This document shows positions 17,864 to 27,434 of a stretch of DNA of 64,000 nucleotides, piece by piece. The notes beneath the pieces are model-generated. The model searched no databases, had not been told where the DNA came from, and worked only from the letters and a program-made list of their open reading frames with translations. Each line of letters starts with the position of its first letter. The first letter of the stretch is position 1. The position numbers were made by a program, and so were the translations under genes. The DNA comes from Legionella qingyii (GTDB lineage Bacteria; Pseudomonadota; Gammaproteobacteria; Legionellales; Legionellaceae): positions 1 to 64,000 of the forward strand of contig NZ_QHJG01000006.1 of assembly GCF_003184185.1 (NCBI RefSeq). Reading direction: 5' to 3'.

Positions 17864-18168
17864 ATCCTATAGGCTTAGCTATAATTGGACATGGGCCGCG
17901 TCATGGGATTACTGTTTCCTTTGAGCCGAAACGAGATAAGTGGATTCTTATTGATGCAAATGCGCCGCCAGCTCAGAAATATTCAGAAGACGATGCCATA
18001 GCCAAAGCTTTATTAGTAGAGGGTGCTTGTTCTACAAATGGAACTGCGGGAATTAATACGCACGTTTATTTGATGTCAGGAAATGAATCCTTACAACATG
18101 CACTTTCTGAATGGATGCAGGAAGTACAGAAATTATCTGAGCAGGATATGCAAACAAAAACCAAATAG
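17851..18168 (+). pseudogene. 3' fragment of a disrupted gene, possibly papain-like
   Basis: A frame open from about 17851 to a TAG at 18166-18168 reads like a real protein (GHGPRHGITVSFEPKRDKW, then ILIDANAPP) but has no start codon or ribosome site at its beginning. It comes into view just as the upstream gene ends. A His followed about 20 residues later by an Asp/Asn after hydrophobic residues is what the back half of a papain-fold peptidase looks like; that reading is speculative. I call it the tail of a gene whose front part has been lost. Confidence 0.5.
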
Positions 18169-18196
18169 GAGGATTCGCGAGGAGGAACTTTGTTGA

Positions 18197-18415
18197 GTGT
18201 GGTTCTTCGCAGCAATAATTCCGCTTGTTGTTTTAAAAAATGAACACGCAATAGAACGATTAATAGATTTTGATATTGCTGCATTGCTTAATTCCAAATT
18301 GTACTCTACTTTAGTAAATAAACATGAATATATATTTAATCAAATCGAAAAAGTTAAAGCATATAAAAATCAAACTAAGGAATTAACGAATACCCCGCAG
18401 AATCCAGCCGCTTAA
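18197..18415 (+). pseudogene. Short 72-codon frame, probable gene remnant
   Basis: A GTG-started frame (18197) encodes a short hydrophobic start followed by a charged helical tail (NQIEKVKAYKNQTKE). AGGAGGATT and GGAGGAAC lie upstream, but spacing to the GTG is loose. It may be a small real gene or another leftover of the broken gene just before it. No family recognised. Confidence 0.35.
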
Positions 18416-18459
18416 GATATTGGTATTCTGACGGGCTATTGAGCAAGGAATGAAAGAAC

Positions 18460-18879
18460 ATGACAGACACAGCAATAGAAAAAACAGTGAGAAGAGTTTT
18501 TGATGAGTTGTGGAATCAGCAAAGGGCTGCCCTGGCAGATGAGCTCTTTTCTGCAAAAACCGTAATTCACTTTAGCTATGAACAAGCAGCCAATTTACAG
18601 AATTTTAAAGAAGCGCTACCGCAATGGTATCACGCTTTTCCGGATCTGATGCACTCTATTGATGATCTGATCGTGAGTGGTGATAAAGTCGTAACGCGCT
18701 GGCATGGCCTGGGTACCCATCAGCATGAGTTTTTGGGAATTCCCGCAACAGGTATCCCTGTATTTTATAGTGGCATTACTATTTTTCGCTTGGATAGTAA
18801 TCATCAAATCGCTGAAGCTTGGGTCTATAGTGATTTAGACGACATGATCATCAAAATGCAGCAAAGTCAAAAGCAATAG
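18460..18879 (+). CDS. SnoaL-like (NTF2-fold) ester cyclase family protein
   Basis: This 139-residue protein has the SnoaL-like pattern: N-terminal helices (RRVFDELWNQQ), FPDLMHSIDDLIVSGDKVVTRW, GTHQHEFLGIPATG, and a C-terminal strand SGITIFRLDSNHQIAEAWVYSD. Members of this family are small NTF2-fold proteins, some of them polyketide cyclases, others of unknown catalytic role. The protein is probably cytosolic. It ends two bases before the S9 peptidase gene, so the two are likely cotranscribed. Confidence 0.85.
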   Translation: MTDTAIEKTVRRVFDELWNQQRAALADELFSAKTVIHFSYEQAANLQNFKEALPQWYHAFPDLMHSIDDLIVSGDKVVTRWHGLGTHQHEFLGIPATGIPVFYSGITIFRLDSNHQIAEAWVYSDLDDMIIKMQQSQKQ

Positions 18880-18881
18880 GC

Positions 18882-21179
18882 ATGATTATGGAAAAAGATC
18901 GGGAAAAGCGTTATGAGCGGGCAAAAAAATTTCTTCCGCAAAATGTTGTTGGTTTGCTAAAAAACCTTCAACCTTCAATTGCGTGGTCCCCCGATGATAA
19001 GCGTATTTGCTATCGGCATGATACGAGTGAAGGTTATGAATATTTAATTTTTAATCTACAAAGCAAAACCAAGGAGCTCGCTTTTGACCACAAAGTAGTG
19101 GCAGCAACAGTTGCTAAACAGTTAAATCGGGAAATCAAGGCTTTTGCCTTGCCAATCAATCAAATTGATTTTTTTGACGAACACATTTTGCAATTGCATA
19201 TTGAGCAATTTATTTTTCAATATGATCGAACAACGCAGGTGCTCTCGCGTATTCCTGAGGCAAAAAAAACGGCTGCTATGACTCGATGCCCCACGATCAT
19301 GGAATTATGGGGACTTTTACCCATTCCTATTGTTCCAAGAGTTCGCTCACCAGATGAGCGTTGGGATTTATACAGTAAGGAGCATAATTTATTTCTTTTT
19401 TCATTTGACGAAAATAAAGAATATCAGCTTACTACAGATGGCACAGTAACGAATGCATATGCAGCTTCCCCTGATACTAATTTAACTTCATTAACGCTGC
19501 GTCGTACTCAAACAGTACTACCGCCTATGGCTATTTGGTCTCCTGATTCACAAAAAATTGTAACTTTTCGATGCAATCAAGAACATGTAAAAAAATTGGC
19601 ATTATTACAACATGCTCCTGAAGATGGTTCTTTTCGTCCCCAGGTTTTTGAGGCGCATATTCCTTTTTTAGGTGATGAAATCATTCCAGAAATTAAATTA
19701 TGTTGGGTTGATGTCAGGGAAAAGAAGCTGTACGAAATCGACATGCCTCCTTTGATGCCCGCATTGGTGGGTTCTCCAATTGAAGCAGGTTATGTCTGGT
19801 GGAATGAAGACAGTACAAAAATATTTCTTTTGAAAGAAGAACGAGGTAATCATCAACTTTCTTTATGCGAATTAAATGTTGCGACCCAAAAGCTGCGCGT
19901 CATCCTTACCGAAAAGTCCAAAGGGTATCTCGAACCCAGTCAATTAATTTTGTGGCAAAATTACACGCGAATACTCGAAGCCTCAAATGAATTTATTTGG
20001 TTATCCGATCATAACGGTTGGGCGCATCTTTATTTACATGATTTACAAACGGGGCAAATAAAAAATCCCATTACGCAAGGTCTATGGATGGTTCGCAAAG
20101 TATTCCATGTTGATATGAAACATCGATGGATTTATTTTTTGGCTAATGGGAACGAGTCGGGTGTTGATCCCTATTTCCGTTATTTATATCGTGCCCGCTT
20201 GGATGGAAATGACGTGCAATTGTTGACACCAGAAACAGCGGATCATTCAATTGTCTTCTCACCATCCCAAGAATATTTTATTGACTATTATTCTTCTATG
20301 GATTCCATTCCAATCACAAAACTACGTGATAAGAATGGCCTAGAGCTCGATACCATAGAAAAGGCTGATTTTTCCCAGCTCTTTTCTTTAGGATATAAAC
20401 AGCCTAAGCCTTTTTGCCTAAAAGGTGCGGATGGAGAAACTGATATTTATGGTGTTATTTATTTCCCTACTGATTTTGATCCAAAGAAAAAATATCCAAT
20501 AATTGATGATATTTATCCTGGGCCGCAATTAACTCGAGTTCCTAAAACGTATTGTTATGATCCTCCTGAATATCTTTATGGCTGCTGGTGGCCTCAAAGT
20601 GTAGCGGAATTAGGTTTTATCGTTGTCAACATCGATGGGCGAGGTACGCCTTTGCGTTCTAAAATATTTCATGAGTACTCCTATCAACATTTAGAAAGTG
20701 CAGGTGGATTAGAGGATCATGTTGCGGTCATTAAAAGTCTGGCCAAGCAGCATTCTTATATTGATATCAATCGGGTCGGAATTTTGGGGCAATCTGCAGG
20801 GGGATATGCTGCAACTCGAGCTTTATTGGACTATCCTGATTTTTATCGAGTAGGGGTCTGTGTTTCCGGATTACAGGATTTACGAAGTTATTTAGCTTTT
20901 TGGGGCGAGCGGTATCAGGGTATGCCAAACGATGTAGACTACACACTGCAATCAAATTATCCACGGGCTGATAAACTTCAAGGTAAATTATTTCTGATTC
21001 ATGGTGATTTGGATGATAATGTTCATCCATCCAACATGTTGCAATTTGTTGATGCGTTAATTAAGGCAGATAAAAATTTTGATATGTTATTAGTGCCTAA
21101 TGCAAACCATGGTTTGTATTTCATGAATCCTTATGTTTGGCGTAGAATTTGGGATTATTTTGTTGAATATTTAAAATAG
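18882..21179 (+). CDS. S9-family serine peptidase (dipeptidyl peptidase IV-like)
   Basis: In 765 residues, an N-terminal beta-propeller (DPP IV N-terminal type, with repeats such as SIAWSPDDKRICYRHD and MAIWSPDSQKIVTF) precedes a C-terminal alpha/beta hydrolase domain. The nucleophile is in LGQSAGGYAATRALLDYP (about residue 637), the acid in IHGDLDDNVHPSNM and the histidine in PNANHGLYF. INIDGRG-like residues (VVNIDGRGTPLRS) are also typical of the family. No signal peptide is visible, so it is probably cytosolic. It would cleave short peptides, perhaps after proline. The start could be 18882 or the ATG at 18888; both follow the SnoaL-like gene directly. Confidence 0.88.
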   Translation: MIMEKDREKRYERAKKFLPQNVVGLLKNLQPSIAWSPDDKRICYRHDTSEGYEYLIFNLQSKTKELAFDHKVVAATVAKQLNREIKAFALPINQIDFFDEHILQLHIEQFIFQYDRTTQVLSRIPEAKKTAAMTRCPTIMELWGLLPIPIVPRVRSPDERWDLYSKEHNLFLFSFDENKEYQLTTDGTVTNAYAASPDTNLTSLTLRRTQTVLPPMAIWSPDSQKIVTFRCNQEHVKKLALLQHAPEDGSFRPQVFEAHIPFLGDEIIPEIKLCWVDVREKKLYEIDMPPLMPALVGSPIEAGYVWWNEDSTKIFLLKEERGNHQLSLCELNVATQKLRVILTEKSKGYLEPSQLILWQNYTRILEASNEFIWLSDHNGWAHLYLHDLQTGQIKNPITQGLWMVRKVFHVDMKHRWIYFLANGNESGVDPYFRYLYRARLDGNDVQLLTPETADHSIVFSPSQEYFIDYYSSMDSIPITKLRDKNGLELDTIEKADFSQLFSLGYKQPKPFCLKGADGETDIYGVIYFPTDFDPKKKYPIIDDIYPGPQLTRVPKTYCYDPPEYLYGCWWPQSVAELGFIVVNIDGRGTPLRSKIFHEYSYQHLESAGGLEDHVAVIKSLAKQHSYIDINRVGILGQSAGGYAATRALLDYPDFYRVGVCVSGLQDLRSYLAFWGERYQGMPNDVDYTLQSNYPRADKLQGKLFLIHGDLDDNVHPSNMLQFVDALIKADKNFDMLLVPNANHGLYFMNPYVWRRIWDYFVEYLK

Positions 21180-21301
21180 TAATTACGTCCTTACGTTTTA
21201 CTGCTACGGGGTGGGTGTTCAATGAATTCCTTGAAGAAAGAGCAACCCGCTGCCATAATAAATTTAACGCGTTACCAGTAATTTAAAGAAAAGGATTCCT
21301 T

Positions 21302-22984
21302 ATGGCTACTGTAGGTACTTATCTCGCACAACGCCTCCAAGAATTAGGCATGAACGATTATTTCGCTATTCCTGGTGACTATAATTTGGGCTTATTGGAT
21401 GAACTGTTAAAAAATAAATCACTAAACATGATCAATTGCTGTAATGAGTTGAATGCAGGTTATGCAGCTGATGGTTATGCACGTATAAAAGGAGTTTCTG
21501 CACTGATTGTTACCTTTAGCGTTGGCGGCTTAAGTGCGGTCAATGCTGTTGCTGGTGCTTTTGCTGAGAATCTGCCTGTCATTGTCATTTCAGGGGGACC
21601 AAATACAAATTCAGTACAAGATGCGGAAATTCTACACCATACTTTGGCGACCGAAAATTACAGCTATGTTCGCGAAATTTTTGCAAAAATTACTGCACAT
21701 AGTGTGTTTATTCATAGACCAAGTGATGCGCCCATGCAAATTGATACCGCTATTGCGATTGCGCTTGCAAAGAAAAAACCCGTTTATATTGAAATTGCAT
21801 GCAATATTGCAGGACTTAGTGTTTCTCCGCCAACGCAACGGGCGCTTAATGTCAAAAAATTGAGTGATACGTCATCTCTTGCAGCCGCAATTGAGGATGC
21901 CGCTGCTAAACTTAATGCAGCAACTAAGCCAGTATTGATTGCAGGCAGTAAATCTCGTCCTTGCGAAGCAACTTCTATGATCGAAACCTTAAGCCAAGCC
22001 TGCGGCTATGCTTTAGCTGCAATGCCTGATGCCAAGGGATTTGTTTCAGAGCAGCATCCCAATTATATTGGCATTTATTGGGGGCCTGTCAGCTCTCCTG
22101 GATGTGGCGAAATTGTAGAATCAAGTGACCTGTATTTCTTTATAGGACCAAATTTCAACGATTATACGACGGTTGGTCATGTGTGTAATATCCAACCCAA
22201 GAAGCTTATTGTTATTGCGGATGGGAGTGTTTCTATCGCAGGAACAGTGTATACCGAAGTATACATGAATGAGTTTTTACATGGCTTAAAGGAGCGATTG
22301 AAATTCAATGATGCATCACTCAAAGCGTACAAACGAATCGCTGGTTCCGCTCCTTTATATAACGAGCCAGATGATTTGAATTCACCACTCACTACCCGAT
22401 TTTTATTTGGGCAAATTCAGAAACTTCTAAGTAGTGATTATGGGGTGTTGGCGGAGACTGGTGACTCATGGTTTAATGGCATGCGTCTCAATTTACCAGA
22501 AAATTGCCCGTTTGAAATTCAAATGCAGTATGGATCTATTGGTTGGTCTGTAGGGGCGCTTCTGGGAATGCAAGCCGCACTTCATAATAAAAAACGTGTT
22601 ATTGCTTTGATTGGTGATGGTTCTTTTCAAATGAGTGCCCAAGAGCTTTCAACGCTCATTCGTTATGGATTTAAACCGATTATCTTTTTAATGAATAATG
22701 CTTCGTATACGATTGAAGTTCAAATTCATGATGGCCCGTATAATGTGATTAATAATTGGCGTTATGCTGATTTAGTGGATGCTTTTAATGGGGAACAAGT
22801 AAATGCCCGCGCATTTAGGGCCCCTACGCATCAAACACTTCTTGATGCAATCGCAGAGGCTAAAAAAGCGGATGCCTTATGCTTTATTGAGGTCATTTTA
22901 GACAAAGATGATTGCAATAAAAACCTATTGGAATGGGGCGCCAGGGTCGCATCCTACAATAGTCGGTCACCAAGAACGAATTAG
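21302..22984 (+). CDS. pdc: Pyruvate/indolepyruvate decarboxylase-type ThDP enzyme
   Basis: The 560-residue protein is full length for this family. It has FAIPGDYNLGLLD (with the active-site Asp), the cofactor-activating Glu in NCCNELNAGYAADG (E49), the HH pair in AEILHHTLATENY, and the ThDP/Mg motif starting GDGSFQMSAQEL and ending in MNNASYTIE. These are the residues of Zymomonas-type pyruvate decarboxylase, which turns pyruvate into acetaldehyde and CO2. Indolepyruvate or phenylpyruvate as substrate cannot be excluded. The ATG at 21302 has AAAAGGA upstream. No alcohol dehydrogenase lies next to it. Confidence 0.88.
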   Translation: MATVGTYLAQRLQELGMNDYFAIPGDYNLGLLDELLKNKSLNMINCCNELNAGYAADGYARIKGVSALIVTFSVGGLSAVNAVAGAFAENLPVIVISGGPNTNSVQDAEILHHTLATENYSYVREIFAKITAHSVFIHRPSDAPMQIDTAIAIALAKKKPVYIEIACNIAGLSVSPPTQRALNVKKLSDTSSLAAAIEDAAAKLNAATKPVLIAGSKSRPCEATSMIETLSQACGYALAAMPDAKGFVSEQHPNYIGIYWGPVSSPGCGEIVESSDLYFFIGPNFNDYTTVGHVCNIQPKKLIVIADGSVSIAGTVYTEVYMNEFLHGLKERLKFNDASLKAYKRIAGSAPLYNEPDDLNSPLTTRFLFGQIQKLLSSDYGVLAETGDSWFNGMRLNLPENCPFEIQMQYGSIGWSVGALLGMQAALHNKKRVIALIGDGSFQMSAQELSTLIRYGFKPIIFLMNNASYTIEVQIHDGPYNVINNWRYADLVDAFNGEQVNARAFRAPTHQTLLDAIAEAKKADALCFIEVILDKDDCNKNLLEWGARVASYNSRSPRTN

Positions 22985-23058
22985 CCGTGCCCGCTATGTT
23001 CCATCGTGTCTACAACGAACTATACTTATACTTATAGTGATGGTTAAAAAGGACTTAT

Positions 23059-23256
23059 ATGAAAATCTATTTGAATCCTCAACCACATGCAGTGGAGCGT
23101 GTAAATAAAGTTCGAAATAAACCCTGTAGCATGCCAACTCCAAGACATAACAAAGTAGAAGAAGATTTATCGGAAATGTCAGATACAGAAATTTTCAAAA
23201 CCGAATCTGAAGAGCAAGCTTGGAGAGATGTCCTTAAAAAGGATAAAACTCACTAG
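23059..23256 (+). CDS. Small hypothetical protein, acidic C-terminus
   Basis: This 65-residue protein has a good ribosome site (AAAAAGGACTTAT before the ATG). It is basic in the first half (VERVNKVRNK) and acidic in the second (EEDLSEMSDTEIFKTESEEQ). It ends 23 bases before the CBS-domain gene and may be cotranscribed with it. No family or motif recognised. Confidence 0.55.
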   Translation: MKIYLNPQPHAVERVNKVRNKPCSMPTPRHNKVEEDLSEMSDTEIFKTESEEQAWRDVLKKDKTH

Positions 23257-23279
23257 GTTTTTTCGATAAGGAATTATAG

Positions 23280-24614
23280 GTGATTCATTTTTTTCAGGTT
23301 TTTTTAGCACTTCTGTTGGTTTTACTCAATGCATTTTTTGTTGCCGCTGAATTTGGCATGGTAAAACTTCGTGCGACCCGTGTTGAAGCAATCAAAGATA
23401 ATTATGGTCTACGGGGAACAATTTTAGTTCATGTGCATAAAAATCTTGATGCTTATTTATCTGCATGTCAGCTCGGTATCACGATTGCATCACTTGGTTT
23501 GGGTTGGGTAGGAGAGCCGGCATTTGCTGAGTTGCTTAAGCCTGTTCTGATTTTTATTGGCGTTGATTCACCGAGAGTAATTACAGTAATTGCTTTTTTC
23601 GTTGCGTTTTCATTTATTTCTTTTCTCCATATTGTTGTTGGAGAATTAATGCCTAAATCCCTTGCTGTTCGTCAATCAGAACGGGTATCCGTATGGACTG
23701 CACTTCCTTTATATGGTTTTTATTGGTTAATGTACCCGGCAATATGGGTACTTAATACTTGTTCAAATTTTCTTTTAAAAGTGTTTAAATTAGATGAAGT
23801 CCACCAGACTGAGTATTTTTATTCAACAGATGAAATAAAGCTGCTCTTGGGGACAAGCCATCTGCATGGTGAGCTTACTGAAGAAGAGGTTGAAATCATT
23901 GAACACACTCTTGATTTAGCCGATCTTAAAGTCACTGAAGTCATGCGCTTTAGTGAAGAAATGATCGTGATCAACATAAGTAAGCCGATACAACAAATTA
24001 TCGATGTAATTATGGAGCATCGCTACAGTCGATATCCTGTTTATGACCCAGATAAAAAAGATGTGATTGGTATTATTCATGTAAAAGATCTGCTTCCTAT
24101 TTTTTATCAGCATGGTGAAATCAAAGAGTTACACTCACTGATTAGACCGGTCCTTAAAGTGTCTCGCCGTCTACCTGCATTGGATTTATTAAATAAATTC
24201 CGTGAAGGGATGTCTCATTTTGCTCTTGTGTACAGCGGTAAAGGAACTATTTTAGGTTTTGTCACGATCGATAATTTACTGCAAGTACTGATTGGCCGCA
24301 TTAAAGATGAATTTCATCGTACCAAAGTGGATTGGGTATTGAATGCAGATGGAACCATATCTGCCTCGGGGAATTGTTCCATTTATTTTTTAGAACAAGC
24401 AATTGATGAGGATATCGATATAGAAGACGAAATTGATACTTTAAATGGGTTATTCCTTCATCGATTAGGTTATTTGCCTAAGGAAGGGGAGCGTATTGAG
24501 TTTCCAGAGTTTAATGCCAAAATTGAAAAAGCAACCCCCTCAAAAATTATTAAAGTAAGAATTTATCCTAAAAATGCGGAGCCTTCTGAAGGGCAAAATG
24601 ATGTAAAAATCTGA
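23280..24614 (+). CDS. CNNM/CorC-type membrane protein (DUF21-CBS-CorC_HlyC)
   Basis: The 444-residue protein has an N-terminal DUF21 membrane domain (helices in residues 1-165, with AAEFGMVKLR and CQLGITIASLGLGWVGEPA). A CBS-domain pair follows (VTEVMRFSEEMIVI, RYSRYPVYD, VIGIIHVKDLLPIF). The C-terminal CorC_HlyC domain includes DEFHR, WVLNADGTISASG and a late LGYLPKEGERIEF. The family includes the CorC/CNNM magnesium and cobalt exporters and the misnamed haemolysin C proteins. The GTG at 23280 is preferred because AAGGA lies seven bases upstream. It would sit in the inner membrane and probably bind nucleotides through the CBS pair. Confidence 0.9.
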   Translation: MIHFFQVFLALLLVLLNAFFVAAEFGMVKLRATRVEAIKDNYGLRGTILVHVHKNLDAYLSACQLGITIASLGLGWVGEPAFAELLKPVLIFIGVDSPRVITVIAFFVAFSFISFLHIVVGELMPKSLAVRQSERVSVWTALPLYGFYWLMYPAIWVLNTCSNFLLKVFKLDEVHQTEYFYSTDEIKLLLGTSHLHGELTEEEVEIIEHTLDLADLKVTEVMRFSEEMIVINISKPIQQIIDVIMEHRYSRYPVYDPDKKDVIGIIHVKDLLPIFYQHGEIKELHSLIRPVLKVSRRLPALDLLNKFREGMSHFALVYSGKGTILGFVTIDNLLQVLIGRIKDEFHRTKVDWVLNADGTISASGNCSIYFLEQAIDEDIDIEDEIDTLNGLFLHRLGYLPKEGERIEFPEFNAKIEKATPSKIIKVRIYPKNAEPSEGQNDVKI

Positions 24615-25038
24615 TTTGGCCTTGATACTGTGTTCAAACAGCCCTGTTGTGGAAAAGTAATATAACGGAGCTGATGGGTTGGAGATACAACGTTCTGTGA
24701 ACAATTCGACTACACTTTCGATTTTTTTTCTTGAGTTCATTTCGATAGTCCAATAATTTGCAAATAAAAATTTATCTGCTCCAGTTTTTCTCTATTTTAT
24801 GAGTGTAGTCACTTTTTTGGTATTCAAAAAATAATCATTATTTTTGCTAATTTTTTTCTGTATATGACGATCAAAATGATTGTGGATAAGTATATGGAGC
24901 GACATTATCATCGCTGACAAATGTGATTTTATGGTTAAATTTGGATCATATTGGTTGAATTATGAAAATTACTTGCCTATATTTATAACATTCATTAATT
25001 CAAATAGAGAGACTCAAAGCTCTTTGATTAAGGTAGTT
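24615..25038. other. AT-rich leader region before the desaturase gene
   Basis: No separate gene is supported. The frame of the desaturase stays open upstream to 24880, adding 53 residues without desaturase-like character, so I treat this as non-coding. T-rich and A-rich tracts around 24780-24860 could form a promoter UP element or bent DNA. I saw no clear hairpin. Confidence 0.4.
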
Positions 25039-25941
25039 ATGAAACAGACCGAATTGCATTTGTATCGTGGTTTAACCAATTCGGAAAAGCGATACAGTAG
25101 AGCCATAATATGGATACCCTTATTAGTTACACTATACAGCATAATTTCAGGGATGTTATTTAATATTGGTGTTGGTACATTAATATTGTTTTTAATTTGT
25201 TACAGCTGTACCGTTTTAGGGATTACGATTGGTTTTCATCGCTTGTTAACGCATCATTCATTCAAGGCAAAGCGATGGGTTAAGATTGTGTTTGCTTGTT
25301 TTGGTTGCATGGCTTATGAGGGACCACCATTCTTTTGGATAGCTGCTCATCGAAGACATCACAAATATACAGAGACTGAATTCGATCCGCATTCACCCCT
25401 TTCAACAAAAAAAGGGGGGCTCTATGGTTTTTATCACGCTCATATGGGATGGATGGCTAATCATACTTTAGAGAACTGGCGATATTACCTGGGCGATTTG
25501 CTCCGGGATCGCGATTTATTGCTTATAAACAAACATTATAGCCTTATTGCTCTGGGCGGAATAATTATTCCTGGAATCATCAATGGATTAATGTACATGA
25601 GCTGGTATTCGTTCTGGGAAGGAGTTATTGTTTGTGGATTTGTCAGAATCTGTTTCCAACAACATGTTACCTGGTCCATTAATTCTATTTGTCACATTTG
25701 GGGCAGAACAGATTTTAAAACTCAGGACAACAGTAAAAATAATTGGCTCTTTGCGCTTCTCGCTTATGGTGAGGGTTGGCATAATGGACATCATGCTTTT
25801 CCAAGTTCAGCCAAGCATGGGTTAAAAAAATGGCAAATTGATCTTTCTTATATATTAATATTATTACTATCACGCGTGGGGTTAGTCCATGAAATCAAGT
25901 TACCTACAGAGGAGCAAATAAAACAAAAATCTATAAAATAA
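25039..25941 (+). CDS. Acyl-CoA delta-9-type fatty acid desaturase
   Basis: From the ATG at 25039 the protein is 300 residues. It has the three histidine boxes of membrane di-iron desaturases: HRLLTHHSF, HRRHHKYTETEFDPHSP and EGWHNGHHAFP. It also has paired hydrophobic segments before and after the first two boxes. Such enzymes use oxygen to put a cis double bond into a saturated acyl chain, adjusting membrane fluidity. AAGG just before this ATG and the match of the following residues to family N-termini favour this start over 24880. It has a long AT-rich upstream region, as is usual for a cold- or fluidity-regulated gene, but regulation is inference. Confidence 0.9.
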   Translation: MKQTELHLYRGLTNSEKRYSRAIIWIPLLVTLYSIISGMLFNIGVGTLILFLICYSCTVLGITIGFHRLLTHHSFKAKRWVKIVFACFGCMAYEGPPFFWIAAHRRHHKYTETEFDPHSPLSTKKGGLYGFYHAHMGWMANHTLENWRYYLGDLLRDRDLLLINKHYSLIALGGIIIPGIINGLMYMSWYSFWEGVIVCGFVRICFQQHVTWSINSICHIWGRTDFKTQDNSKNNWLFALLAYGEGWHNGHHAFPSSAKHGLKKWQIDLSYILILLLSRVGLVHEIKLPTEEQIKQKSIK

Positions 25942-25994
25942 TATAATGGTGATGTCCTGGGTTCTCATCAACTATTATTTTTTTCTGCATAAAA

Positions 25995-26207
25995 CTATTC
26001 ATCTTCTCTGTTATGGACCGCAACTTTGAGATCGGGATCAAGAGGATTTCCAGGAATTGTTCGCGTTTCGCTGGCCCATTCGCCTAAATCAATGAGTTTA
26101 CATCGATCAGAGCAAAAAGGTTTGAACCGGTTCTCAGGGTGCCAGGTATTCTGTTTCCCACAAATAGGGCAAGCGATTTTTTGATGATTGTTCATGACGG
26201 TCTTCAT
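25995..26207 (-). CDS. yacG: DNA gyrase inhibitor YacG
   Basis: The protein is about 70 residues with the YacG zinc finger: CPICGKQ, then 16 or so residues, then FCSDRCKLIDLGEWA. YacG binds GyrB and blocks gyrase from binding DNA. The four cysteines (C-x2-C and C-x3-C) are all present. The frame could start earlier (26246) or later (26195); family length favours 26207 or 26195. It converges with the desaturase gene and lies downstream of fabI on the same strand. Confidence 0.9.
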   Translation of the reverse strand: MKTVMNNHQKIACPICGKQNTWHPENRFKPFCSDRCKLIDLGEWASETRTIPGNPLDPDLKVAVHNREDE

Positions 26208-26330
26208 TAATTTACATTGAGTATGGGGTATGTGATCTGGCACCATTGATGTTCAATATTCCAGATCATATCAATTTTAGCATATTCAGGTATTATCGGA
26301 ACATTTAGGGACGAAATTTAAGAGAAGGTA

Positions 26331-27101
26331 TTAACCTATAATATGGTAACCGCTATCAATATAAATGACGTCGCCAGTAATATTTTTTGCATATGGGCTT
26401 GCAAGAAAAACAACCATTGCCCCTACATCATCTATATCAACTAATGATTTTAGTGGCGATTTTTCTTTAGCATGTTGGATTAAATCATCAAACTTTTCAA
26501 GGCCTGAGGCTGCGCGTGTTTTTAGCGGACCCGGAGAAAGTGCAATGACGCGAATTTGTTTTGGACCCAATTCCACCGCCATATAGCGCACAGAAGCCTC
26601 CAAAGCAGCTTTAACAGGTCCCATGAGATTATAGTTTTCGACGACCTTTTCCGCTCCATAGAATGACATGGCAAACAATGAGCCCCCATTTTTCATCAGC
26701 GGTTTAGCCAGATTGGCCATACGGATAAATGAATGACAGGAAATATCCATGGCCATGAGAAAGCCTTCTTTAGAGCATTCATGCACAGGATTTTGTAAAT
26801 CTTGTTTTGGCGCGAAAGCAATCGAGTGGATGAGGATGTCTATTTGTCCCCATTTTTTCTCTATTTGTAAAAATAAATTATCCAAATCCTGATTTTGAGT
26901 CACGTCACAAGGACAATAAATAGATGGTCTGAGATCCTTGGCGACTTTATCTACAAATGGTTTGGCTTTTTCATTTAAATAAGTAATTGCCAGATCAGCG
27001 CCTGCCTTTTTTAATGCTCGTGCACAACCAAAAGCAATGGAGCTGTCATTGGCAATGCCAATGACTAATGCTTTTTTTCCTGCAAGTAATGTGCTGTCCA
27101 T
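26331..27101 (-). CDS. fabI: Enoyl-[acyl-carrier-protein] reductase (NADH) FabI
   Basis: The 256-residue protein carries the FabI signature: GIANDSSIAFGCARALKKAG for the cofactor, HSIAFAPK, a catalytic Tyr/Lys pair in YNLMGPVKAALE (Y-x6-K), and LSPGPLKTRAASGL. FabI reduces the enoyl-ACP double bond in the last step of each fatty acid elongation cycle. The ATG at 27101 is chosen because AAAGGA lies seven bases upstream; a longer frame to 27158 adds residues not seen in the family. The IAND-SS stretch differs from the usual IANKRSIA, a mild variation. Confidence 0.93.
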   Translation of the reverse strand: MDSTLLAGKKALVIGIANDSSIAFGCARALKKAGADLAITYLNEKAKPFVDKVAKDLRPSIYCPCDVTQNQDLDNLFLQIEKKWGQIDILIHSIAFAPKQDLQNPVHECSKEGFLMAMDISCHSFIRMANLAKPLMKNGGSLFAMSFYGAEKVVENYNLMGPVKAALEASVRYMAVELGPKQIRVIALSPGPLKTRAASGLEKFDDLIQHAKEKSPLKSLVDIDDVGAMVVFLASPYAKNITGDVIYIDSGYHIIG

Positions 27102-27434
27102 GCATGGTTCCTTTTTCATATTCTCCATATTTGCCTTTAAATATTTTTCTACCATCACTCATAGCATTTCAATCTAAAGAACACGTCTTATAGTTAATTT
27201 TAGACCATAGTTAAACAATTAGATTAATTTGCGATCAGTAGGTTGGGTGTCATGAATTTCGCTAGACACACAGGTTGATGCTGTTGTGTTTTAAAAAAGG
27301 GATACTTATTGAGCTGAAAAATATTGCGTAATAATTAAAAATCGGCCTAATGAGTACAATTAAAAACAAAATGTTCTATACTATTTCAATAGCCAATTCC
27401 AATTTCAATGCTGCATTAGATTAAGGATAGTTCT
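27102..27434. other. Divergent promoter region between fabI and phaZ
   Basis: No gene or clear repeat is seen. It must hold the promoters of fabI and of the phaZ-pta-ATPase operon. It is AT-rich, with several TATAAT-like stretches that I cannot rank. Confidence 0.35.

Noticed and set aside
24880..25038. 53-residue N-terminal extension of the desaturase
   Set aside because: No family match and no ribosome site; the ATG at 25039 has both.
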